DNA of 37,292 nt, taken from assembly GCA_937998345.1 (NCBI GenBank), contig CALLDH010000211.1, positions 1-37,292 on the forward strand, in the 5' to 3' direction. Shown piece by piece: positions 7,628 to 14,578 of this stretch (its first letter is position 1; every line of letters begins with the position of its first letter). The position numbers and the translations under genes were made by a program. This DNA is from an uncultured bacterium (lineage in GTDB: Bacteria > Myxococcota_A > Polyangia > Polyangiales > Houyiibacteriaceae). A model generated the notes under the pieces. It was given only the letters and a program-made list of their open reading frames with translations. It ran no database searches and had not been told where the DNA came from.

Positions 7628-9238
7628 ATGATAAAGGCGAAAATCAGAATGTCAATTCCGATTTCGATAGAGCGGCAATCCGAGTCGAACGAGCGACCGA
7701 CGCATATTCCATGCGTCGACCCGGCCACACGGGAGCCGCTTGGCGACGTGCCCATCGACTCCGCCGAGGATGTCGATGCCGCGGTCGCGCGCGCAAAGAT
7801 CGCGCAGAAGGAGTGGCGCACGACATCCTTCGAGGAGCGGCGCGAAGTCTTGCGTCGGCTGCTCGCATACACGGTCGACGAGAAGGACGAGATCTGTCTC
7901 ACGGTGCAGCGCGACTCTGGCAAGACACGCGAGAACGCGCTCATGGGGGAGATCTGGCCTACTTGCGAGAAGTTTCGGTGGATGATCAAAAATGGCGAGA
8001 AACATCTTCGCCCTGAGCGCGTCTCCGCCGGCTTGCTGATGCACAAGAAGGCGCGCCTCGAATACCACCCTCTCGGTGTCGTCGCCGCGATCATTCCGTG
8101 GAACTACCCTTTTCAGAACATCGTCAATCCGTTGATCCCAGCGCTGATGTCAGGCAACGCGATCGTGCTCAAACCGTCCGAATGGGTCGCATGGTCGAGC
8201 GCGAAATTCGTCGACTCGCTCCGTGAGATCGTTAGACAAGCCGGACACAACCCCGACCTCATCCAAGCGGTGCAGGGATATGGTCCCACCGGCGCCGCGC
8301 TTGCACGCTCCGCTGTCGACACGATTCTTTTCATAGGCTCGGTACGCAACGGGCGGCGCGTCGTCGAGGCCAGCGCAGAGCGGGTCGTCCCGGTGGTCAT
8401 GGAGCTCGGCGGTAAGGACGCTTTCATCGTTTGCGACGATGCAGATCTCGAGCAGGCGGTTCATGCCTCGCTCGCCGGTTGCTACATCAATTGCGGGCAA
8501 AACTGCGTCGCCTCCGAGCGAATTCTCGTGTACGACTCCGTCTACGACAGCTTCGAGAAGCGGGCCACAGAGCTCGTTGACGGGTTCCGGCAGGGCAATA
8601 GCCGTGAGGGCGTGGTCGATGTCGGCGCAATTGTCACCCCCTTGCAGCTCGACGTCATCGAGAAAGCGGTTGACGGCGCGGTCGCTCAAGGCGCCAGACT
8701 CGTGGCCGGCGGCAAGCGGACGCTCACCGACAAGGGCGACTACTTCGAACCCACCATCTTGGCCGATGTCACACCCGAGATGGACATCGCGCAGGAGGAG
8801 GTCTTCGGGCCGGTGATGCTTCTCATTCGAGTGCGCGACGATGCGAACGCAGTCGAGGTCGCGAACGGCGTGTCCTACGGTCTGTCGTCCTCCGTTTTCT
8901 CGAAGGACCGCTCCCGCGCCCGGAAGATCGCATCGGAACTCGAAGCCGGCATGAGCGCGATCAACGAGTTCGCCGGCATCACGTACATGGCGCAAGACCT
9001 GACATTCGGCGGCGTCAAAGCCTCAGGTTACGGGCGCATGAACGGACGCGAGGGCCTGCGCTCGATGTGCAACATCAAGGCGGTGATCGACGACCGTGTT
9101 CCGATGAACCAAGCCAACCGCGTTTTCCCGGTGGCTGACAAGGACTATGGCGTCTTTAGCGGCGTAATCGAGCTCATCTACGGGAGAGGCCTTGCGCAAC
9201 GATGGCGCGGCTTCCTGAGGCTCTTGGGCCGAAAGTAG
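7628..9238 (+). CDS. NAD(P)-dependent aldehyde dehydrogenase with C-terminal extension
   Basis: The protein has 536 residues and is a clear ALDH superfamily member: PWNYP (Asn159), the FIGSVRNGR cofactor loop, MELGGK (Glu259) and the catalytic GQNC (Cys293). It would oxidise an aldehyde to the acid. About 40 residues follow the usual ALDH end, including a basic, amphipathic tail (AQRWRGFLRLLGRK) that might associate with membrane. The start is uncertain: ATG 7628 or ATG 7649, the latter inside the operator palindrome; neither has a strong ribosome site. It overlaps the following GMC gene. In context it may oxidise sterol side-chain or alcohol-derived aldehydes made by its neighbour; the substrate is not shown by the sequence. 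Confidence 0.9.
   Translation: MIKAKIRMSIPISIERQSESNERPTHIPCVDPATREPLGDVPIDSAEDVDAAVARAKIAQKEWRTTSFEERREVLRRLLAYTVDEKDEICLTVQRDSGKTRENALMGEIWPTCEKFRWMIKNGEKHLRPERVSAGLLMHKKARLEYHPLGVVAAIIPWNYPFQNIVNPLIPALMSGNAIVLKPSEWVAWSSAKFVDSLREIVRQAGHNPDLIQAVQGYGPTGAALARSAVDTILFIGSVRNGRRVVEASAERVVPVVMELGGKDAFIVCDDADLEQAVHASLAGCYINCGQNCVASERILVYDSVYDSFEKRATELVDGFRQGNSREGVVDVGAIVTPLQLDVIEKAVDGAVAQGARLVAGGKRTLTDKGDYFEPTILADVTPEMDIAQEEVFGPVMLLIRVRDDANAVEVANGVSYGLSSSVFSKDRSRARKIASELEAGMSAINEFAGITYMAQDLTFGGVKASGYGRMNGREGLRSMCNIKAVIDDRVPMNQANRVFPVADKDYGVFSGVIELIYGRGLAQRWRGFLRLLGRK
7642..7663. promoter_or_regulatory. Operator-like palindrome between tetR and the ALDH gene
   Basis: The 22-base site reads AATC-N-GAAT-N4-ATTC-N-GATT, with all 16 arm positions symmetric. 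This is the size and form of a TetR-family operator. It overlaps the second possible ALDH start (ATG at 7649) and lies just upstream of tetR. A wider CGGAAT...ATTCCG repeat (7624-7629 and 7655-7660) brackets it. Binding here would block transcription or initiation of the ALDH and could also repress tetR. Confidence 0.6.
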
Positions 9239-10836
9239 TGATTAAGGGGTACGACTATATCGTGGTCGGCGGAGGCTCGGCCGGATGCATCGTGGCCGCG
9301 GGCCTGGCCAGTGACCCTAGCAACCGCGTGCTGCTACTCGAAGCCGGGCCGGCTGCTGAAGAGCACCCGGAAACCTTGATCGCAAAGGACTACAAAGAGG
9401 CCTTCATCAACGATGCCGTGATGGGTGAGCGCTTCTCCGTGCCGCAGGCGCACTCGGCCAATCAGCGGACCTTCGCCGGCACCGGCACGGTTATGGGTGG
9501 CAGCGGCTCGGTGAACGCCATGGTCTATACGCGCGGGTCGCGCGAGGACTACGACGAGTGGCCGGATGGCTGGGGCTGGGACGACAACGAACCCGACTTC
9601 GAAGCGATCGAGAAGATGCTGCGGCCAAACCGACGCCCCGCGACAAGATGGACCGAAGCCTGCATCGCATCGGCCCTGGAGCACGGTTTCACCCTGAGAG
9701 AAGATCTGAACGACGGCAACATGAGCAACGCTATCGGCTACGAGTGGATGTCGTACGAAGGCGAGGCTCGGCGAAGTTCATACGTGGCGTTCATCAAGGA
9801 TGCCGGCGAGCGCGCGAACCTCACCGTGCTCACCGGCGCGCGCGCCCATCGTGTCGTGTTCACTCCGGAGAAGCGCGCACGAGCGGTCGAGTTCGAGCAT
9901 GCCGGCGCACTCGAGCGTGCGGCCGCCGCGAAGGAGGTCATCCTATGCGCCGGCGCGCTCGAAACCCCCAAGCTGCTCATGCTCTCTGGCGTGGGCCCGA
10001 GCGAGCACCTTCGAGCATTCGACATCCCGGTAGTCGCCGACCGCCCCTCAATCGGCGATCGACTCCACGACCATCCGAACGTGCCGGTGTTTTTCAAGGC
10101 GCGGAACGACATCGATTGCTTCTATCCCCAGCTCTACAGCTTCTTCCGCACGAACGCGGACAGCGATCTGCCGGCCTCGCAAAGCGACACTTGCTACACG
10201 TACTGGCCCGCCCCTTCGGCGATGCGGCACATGATGCAACGCATGCTGCCGCCCATGGTGATCCCACACGCGCTCTACGGCCCGCGGTCGCGCCAGATGG
10301 TGCGCAGCATGGTCGCCGCGGCTTTCAAGATCGGCGCCCTGCGGCGATTCACCGACCACATGTTCGGCATCATCTTGATCCTCGGAAAGCCGAAGAGCCG
10401 CGGGACCCTTCGCTTGCAGTCGACCGACGTGAACCGGCAGGCCTTGATCGACCCGGCCTATTACTCGGATCCAGAGGATATGGAAACGATGATCAAAGGC
10501 GTGAGGATCGCCCGAGCGATCGGCGGCTCGAGCGGTCTTTCGGAATGGGGCGCCAAGGAGCTCATGCCCGGCGGGCGCGTGAAGAGTGACGAATCCATCG
10601 CGAAATACGTCCGGAAGAACACGATCACGACCTATCACTTCGCTGGCAGCTGCAGCATGGGAACGGGCGAAGCGTACGCCGTGGACCCCGAGCTTCGCCT
10701 GCGAGGTGTGACTGGCCTGCGGATCGCGGACGCCTCCACGATCCCTTGGACTCCAGTCTCGGCCCTCAACGCCCCGAGCATGCTGATCGGGTATCGCGCC
10801 GCAAAGCTCATCCGAAGTGACGCTACCTACAAGTAG
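9238..10836 (+). CDS. GMC-family FAD oxidoreductase (alcohol/sterol oxidase or dehydrogenase)
   Basis: From the GTG at 9238, which overlaps the ALDH stop as TAGTG, the protein has 532 residues; an in-frame ATG at 9202 is also possible. It has the FAD motif VGGGSAGC, the second GMC signature around GTGTVMGGSGSVN, and C-terminal HFAGSCSMG (active-site His near 467) with SALNAPS supplying Asn in place of the second His. GMC enzymes oxidise alcohols, including choline, long-chain alcohols and 3-hydroxysterols. Translational coupling to the ALDH suggests an alcohol-to-aldehyde-to-acid sequence. A Met-rich insert around residues 335-375 might form a membrane or lipid-contact patch. The substrate is unknown. 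Confidence 0.88.
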   Translation: MIKGYDYIVVGGGSAGCIVAAGLASDPSNRVLLLEAGPAAEEHPETLIAKDYKEAFINDAVMGERFSVPQAHSANQRTFAGTGTVMGGSGSVNAMVYTRGSREDYDEWPDGWGWDDNEPDFEAIEKMLRPNRRPATRWTEACIASALEHGFTLREDLNDGNMSNAIGYEWMSYEGEARRSSYVAFIKDAGERANLTVLTGARAHRVVFTPEKRARAVEFEHAGALERAAAAKEVILCAGALETPKLLMLSGVGPSEHLRAFDIPVVADRPSIGDRLHDHPNVPVFFKARNDIDCFYPQLYSFFRTNADSDLPASQSDTCYTYWPAPSAMRHMMQRMLPPMVIPHALYGPRSRQMVRSMVAAAFKIGALRRFTDHMFGIILILGKPKSRGTLRLQSTDVNRQALIDPAYYSDPEDMETMIKGVRIARAIGGSSGLSEWGAKELMPGGRVKSDESIAKYVRKNTITTYHFAGSCSMGTGEAYAVDPELRLRGVTGLRIADASTIPWTPVSALNAPSMLIGYRAAKLIRSDATYK

Positions 10837-10955
10837 GTAAGCGCCCAACTTGAATCCCTCCACGGACACTGACGTCGGACCAGGAGATCTTGCGAAGAGA
10901 CGAGTGTCGCTCCGCAGCGATTGCGCTAGTGTCCGCTTCCCCCGTCGAGACACCA

Positions 10956-11969
10956 ATGAGCAAAATCAAACCCGTCTTCGTCGCAATCCTCGTCGTGAGT
11001 GCCTTCCTAGTGCCGGGCGCCATGTCGGTCCCGCAGGCAAACGCAGCATCACCGATCATCATCCGCTTCGCCTCTCTTGCGCCTCCGGGCTCCGGGTTCA
11101 TGAAGGTCATGAAGGCCTGGAACCGAAGTCTGAAGGAGGCAACAGAGAACCGAGTTGAGCTCCGCTTCTATTCCGGCGGCAGTCAGGGCGATGAGCGCGA
11201 CTTCATTCGCAAGGTGCGCGCAGGGCAGATGGACGCGGCCGGCGTGACGACCACCGGGCTTGGAATGGTGGCTCGGCCGGTGTTGGTGTTGACGGCCCCC
11301 GGCGTGATCACCGAGTACGAGCAACTCGAACGCGCGCGCACGGCGCTCGGAGACCGTTTCTCGAAGCTCTTTGATGATGGTGGTTTCATCATGCTGGCCT
11401 GGGGTGAGGCCGGGAAGAACCGCCTCTTCTCGATGGAGAAGTTCGCTAAGCCCGACGATCTCAAAGCCTTACGGCCATGGGCATGGAAAGACGATCCCGT
11501 GTTCGCTGCCTATGTCACCACGATTGGCGCCAACCCGGTCCGTGTGGGCGTTCCCGAAGTGTACGGCGGCCTGCAGACGCGCATGCTGGACACCGTGCCC
11601 TCCTCCGCCCTCGGTGCAGTCGCGCTCCAGTGGTACACGCGCCTCAACTACATGGCGAAGGACAACCTTGGCATCCTCGTCGGCGGGTCACTGATCAAGA
11701 AAGAGAAGTTCGAACAGCTCACGGAGCACGACCAGAAAGCCTTGATCGACACGAGCGAACGCGCCGCCAGAGCCAACGACACCCTCGCTCGCCGCGACGA
11801 CAACCGAGCCTACGCCTCACTGATCAAGCGTGGCATGATCGAGGTCGACACGTCAGCCTACAGGGCCGAGTGGGATGCGGTCGCGAAGCAGACTCGAGAA
11901 AGCCTAACCGGCCGCGTCTACAGCAAAAGCCTCCTAGAAGCCGTAGAGAAAGCCGTAGCCGACAATTAA
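10956..11969 (+). CDS. TRAP-type (DctP-like) periplasmic solute-binding protein, orphan
   Basis: The protein has 337 residues. The ATG at 10956 begins a good signal peptide (basic start, hydrophobic core, cleavage near ANA/A at about residue 30). An upstream in-frame start at 10890 would bury it. The mature part follows DctP-type proteins: an initial I-I-I-R-F-A-S strand, GSQGDERDFIRKVRAGQMDAAGV, and a central NPVRVGVPEVYGGLQTRMLD segment. Such proteins bind carboxylates or other ligands for DctQM permeases, but no permease genes are nearby. It follows the GMC gene by about 120 bases. A periplasmic carrier role for a sterol or acid is a guess from context. The TAA stop is part of a repeated palindrome. 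Confidence 0.82.
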   Translation: MSKIKPVFVAILVVSAFLVPGAMSVPQANAASPIIIRFASLAPPGSGFMKVMKAWNRSLKEATENRVELRFYSGGSQGDERDFIRKVRAGQMDAAGVTTTGLGMVARPVLVLTAPGVITEYEQLERARTALGDRFSKLFDDGGFIMLAWGEAGKNRLFSMEKFAKPDDLKALRPWAWKDDPVFAAYVTTIGANPVRVGVPEVYGGLQTRMLDTVPSSALGAVALQWYTRLNYMAKDNLGILVGGSLIKKEKFEQLTEHDQKALIDTSERAARANDTLARRDDNRAYASLIKRGMIEVDTSAYRAEWDAVAKQTRESLTGRVYSKSLLEAVEKAVADN

Positions 11970-12000
11970 CCCTTCGAAAAAGGGGACAGTCCCCTTTTTC
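11966..12000. repeat. Palindromic intergenic repeat, copy 1 (terminator-like)
   Basis: The arms AAAAAGGGGAC (11977-11987) and GTCCCCTTTTT (11989-11999) flank one base. The preceding TTAACCCTTCG is identical to that of copy 2 at 19916. The repeat carries the TAA stop of the DctP-like gene, and its right end overlaps the TGA of the convergent hydrolase. The A-run, GC stem and T-run make it a likely terminator in both directions. Confidence 0.8.
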
Positions 12001-12835
12001 ACCCTAGGTCGTTGGCGAGGAATTTTAGGGTTAGCTCGTTGAAGAGTTTGGCGTACTCGACCATGACCCAGTGGCCGCAGCTCGCGATAAGCATCGTACG
12101 GGAGTTAGCGCAGCGGGTGGCGATTTTGGATGCGCCACTCGACGGGCAGAACTTGTCGTTTGCACCCCAGAAGCAGAGCACCGGGCACTGGATCTCGGAG
12201 AGCCGTTCTTCCTGGTTGGCAACTCGGATGCGGGCGATGTTGTCTTTGTGCTGGGTCATGGCGACCTGATATCGCTCTTCAATGACCTCGTCGGTGATCT
12301 TGGTCTCGTCGTGCAGTTGGAGCCTGAAGACCTTTCGCATTGTCTCTTTGCTGATGCCTTCCTTGTAGAGGACGCGAATCATCGCTTTGATGCCCTCCAT
12401 CTCCATGTAGGTCTCTCGCGCCTCGAGGCCTCCGGGGGCCATCAAGACGAGCTTCTCCACGAGGTCCGGGTAGTTGAGGGCCATCGCGATCGCGACCGCT
12501 CCGCCCTGTGAGTTCCCCACCACGGTCGCTCGATCCACGCCAAGCGTGTCGAGGAGCGCCTTGTATTGAGCGGCCACATCGTCGAGGCTGAACGCGCCCT
12601 CTTCGGGCTTGGTCGAATAGCCGTAGCCCATCGTGTCGGGCACGATCGTCCGGTAGCCATGCTCGGCGAGGAACGGGTAGTTCCCCTTGAAGTTGCTCCA
12701 ACCGCTCGCCCCGGGGCCACTGCCATGCACGAATAGGACGACGCCGCGATCGCCACCGCCTGCCTCGTGGAAGTGCATCGTGATGCCACCGCCGACATCG
12801 GCGTATTTTCCTTCGGGAACTGCTTCTACGACCAT
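11999..12835 (-). CDS. Alpha/beta hydrolase of the meta-cleavage-product type (BphD/HsaD-like)
   Basis: The protein has 278 residues. The oxyanion segment HGSGPGASGWSNF and the nucleophile elbow GNSQGG (Ser109) match C-C bond hydrolases BphD and HsaD. The triad is completed by Asp227 (WGANDK) and His255 (CGHWV). These enzymes hydrolyse the ring-fission product made by extradiol dioxygenases, and such a dioxygenase lies immediately upstream on the same strand. GAGG precedes the ATG by eight bases. A palindrome with the KstR-type pattern lies 17 bases upstream of the start. The substrate could be a steroid secosteroid product or another aromatic; the sequence alone does not decide. Confidence 0.85.
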   Translation of the reverse strand: MVVEAVPEGKYADVGGGITMHFHEAGGGDRGVVLFVHGSGPGASGWSNFKGNYPFLAEHGYRTIVPDTMGYGYSTKPEEGAFSLDDVAAQYKALLDTLGVDRATVVGNSQGGAVAIAMALNYPDLVEKLVLMAPGGLEARETYMEMEGIKAMIRVLYKEGISKETMRKVFRLQLHDETKITDEVIEERYQVAMTQHKDNIARIRVANQEERLSEIQCPVLCFWGANDKFCPSSGASKIATRCANSRTMLIASCGHWVMVEYAKLFNELTLKFLANDLG

Positions 12836-12851
12836 GCTTCAAACCTCGGAG

Positions 12852-12865
12852 TAGAACGTGTTCTA
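12852..12865. promoter_or_regulatory. KstR-like 14-base palindrome upstream of the hydrolase
   Basis: TAGAACGTGTTCTA fits the pattern TnnAACnnGTTnnA known for KstR, the TetR-family repressor of actinobacterial cholesterol catabolism. It lies between the dioxygenase stop and the hydrolase start. It is symmetric outside the central two bases. I found no second copy in the intergenic regions of the window. Function is inferred from pattern and position only. Confidence 0.45.
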
Positions 12866-12896
12866 GCGCAAGGGCCGGAGCCGGTCCAACACCCGG

Positions 12897-13817
12897 TCAG
12901 CCCTTCTTGTCGCGTGATTCCTTGGCGCGGCGGTACGCTTTGGTGAGGAGCTGTGGCGGATGGTGCCCCCACTCGCTCACCTTGCCGTGGGTCGTGCTCT
13001 CCCAGCCTTCACCGATCTCGATGGCGCCCGAGCCGAACTCAAAGTGGAATCCGGATGGCGTGTACCCGTAGAACGAAAACATCTTGTCGTTCGGATGACG
13101 CCCAAGTGTTTGGTGGACCATACCGCCGGAAAAGAGAAACCGATCGTAGCACAACCCGACTTCATCCATGGACTTGGCTTGCACCATGAAGTGGTGAATC
13201 CGTTTGAGCTGCCCTCCCCCAAAGGCCAGCGAATGGTGTCGCGCGTTGGCGTGCATGAAGGTGACGTCGATCTTGTGTCCGAAGTACTCGCACCGGATGT
13301 AGTCGCTCAATCTCAACCCGAACATCGACGCGTAGAACGCTTCGTGCTCATCCTGATCCTTCGCCGCGACGACGACGTGCCCAAACCCCTGCTCGCCAGC
13401 CACGAAGCCCGATCGGACAACGTCCGAGGCGAATGGCTCATCGGTCTTCTTGGGGCCGTAATAAATCTCGTTTGGGTTGCCTGCTGGATCGTCGACGCGA
13501 ATCAGTGCCTCCACGTTTCGGCGTGCTGCTTCGTCTGCCGTGCCCTGCGTGACTTCGTGCCCGGCTCCCGCGAAGCGTCGTGCAAACGCTTCGAGCTCAG
13601 CGGGCCCTTCGACCTCCCAACCGATTGCGGCGAGGTCGTCAGCGGGCCCGCGATCGATGAAAAAGCGCTGCTGATAGCCGTCCATTCGCAGTGAAAAGCC
13701 CGTGTCTCCCCGTGAATCGACCACCGCTAGGCCGAGAATCTTGGTCCCGAAACGCTCCCATGCCGCGAGGTCGCTCACCTCGAAAACCAAGTATCCCAAC
13801 TGCTTCACCGAAGTCAT
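12897..13817 (-). CDS. VOC-family extradiol ring-cleavage dioxygenase (BphC/HsaC-like)
   Basis: From the ATG at 13817 (GGGAG upstream) the protein has 306 residues. It has the two-module vicinal-oxygen-chelate architecture of type I extradiol dioxygenases. Predicted Fe(II) ligands are His147 (FGHVVV), His209 (IHHFMV) and Glu260 (FHFEFG). His195, His241 and Tyr250 also fall at positions conserved in BphC. The enzyme opens a catechol ring next to the two hydroxyls; HsaC does this to the steroid A ring. The next gene downstream is the matching hydrolase. With all active-site residues present, catalytic competence is likely, but biphenyl-type, steroid and other catechol substrates cannot be told apart here. 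Confidence 0.87.
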   Translation of the reverse strand: MTSVKQLGYLVFEVSDLAAWERFGTKILGLAVVDSRGDTGFSLRMDGYQQRFFIDRGPADDLAAIGWEVEGPAELEAFARRFAGAGHEVTQGTADEAARRNVEALIRVDDPAGNPNEIYYGPKKTDEPFASDVVRSGFVAGEQGFGHVVVAAKDQDEHEAFYASMFGLRLSDYIRCEYFGHKIDVTFMHANARHHSLAFGGGQLKRIHHFMVQAKSMDEVGLCYDRFLFSGGMVHQTLGRHPNDKMFSFYGYTPSGFHFEFGSGAIEIGEGWESTTHGKVSEWGHHPPQLLTKAYRRAKESRDKKG

Positions 13818-13873
13818 TTGCTGCGCTCCCGGGCGGATCATAGTACGGAGGCCGCATCTGGCTACGGAGAAAG

Positions 13874-14578
13874 TTGATGGAATCCACTACACAGCCGCGA
13901 GGCCTCACGATCCCGACGGCGGCAGTCGTCGGAGCCGTTGTCCTCATTGGCACCGTGTTTCACACCTGGCTGCACCAGCGCGTTCACGGTGTCTACAACC
14001 TGACACAGATCGGCTTGGCATTCTTCTTGGTGATCAACGTAATGATCGCCTGGTGGGAGATCGCGCTCTTCTTCTGCCAAGACCAGATTCACGCTGAGTA
14101 CGAAGCAACCAAGGAAGCGTACCGCGGGCGAGAGCTCACTCGCGTTGCCGAGATCTTCATGAGACCGGTCCCTTTACTCAAGGTGCTCGCGCCCTGCCAA
14201 TGGACCGAAATTTGGTCAGGCTACTCGCTATTCGATCCCGGCTATTCAGACCGCCGTTCGTTTGGTTACAACATCGACGTCGGAAACGGTTTCACGACAC
14301 TCGTCCCCGCGTTGATTTTCGCGTTTGGAATGACGTTCGAGTTGATGCCAGCCCGCGTCCTCGGAATCATCGGCGTCATCATCTTCTGGCAGATGTTCTA
14401 CGGAACCGCTGTTTACTTCTTTCAGTTCTTCAACAACGGCCGCCACCATGGACACTCGGCCAGAGACTTGCTGCTTTTCGTCGGCATCAGCAACTCCATG
14501 TGGTTCGTCTTCCCAGTCTGGGGGTTGTACGCGAGCATCCAGATGATCCTCGACGGCTCGTACGGCATCTTCCTCTAG
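13874..14578 (+). CDS. Polytopic membrane protein resembling emopamil-binding protein (EXPERA; sterol isomerase-like)
   Basis: The protein has 234 residues with about five TM helices and GGAGAAAG before its ATG. The C-terminal half resembles EBP, the sterol delta8-delta7 isomerase: WQMFYGTAVYFF (171-182) lines up with the Q-x-Y-G-x-x-x-Y-F helix, and SNSMWFVFP (205-213) with the N-x-x-W-x-x-x-P helix. WWEIALFF (59-66) supplies a membrane Glu as in the EBP E-G-W-F segment, and W-T-E (109-111) resembles its W-K-E loop. The match is distant and was made by eye. It is divergent from the dioxygenase and converges on the FAD enzyme with a shared CTAG stop overlap. The sterol context makes the isomerase idea attractive but unproven. 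Confidence 0.5.
   Translation: MMESTTQPRGLTIPTAAVVGAVVLIGTVFHTWLHQRVHGVYNLTQIGLAFFLVINVMIAWWEIALFFCQDQIHAEYEATKEAYRGRELTRVAEIFMRPVPLLKVLAPCQWTEIWSGYSLFDPGYSDRRSFGYNIDVGNGFTTLVPALIFAFGMTFELMPARVLGIIGVIIFWQMFYGTAVYFFQFFNNGRHHGHSARDLLLFVGISNSMWFVFPVWGLYASIQMILDGSYGIFL

Noticed and set aside
8150-8995. Open frame of 281 codons opposite the ALDH gene
   Set aside because: It lies wholly antisense to the ALDH catalytic region, and its composition follows complementary codon bias.
10048-10956. Open frame of 302 codons opposite the GMC gene
   Set aside because: Antisense to conserved GMC motifs, with no domain or start signal; another GC-frame shadow.
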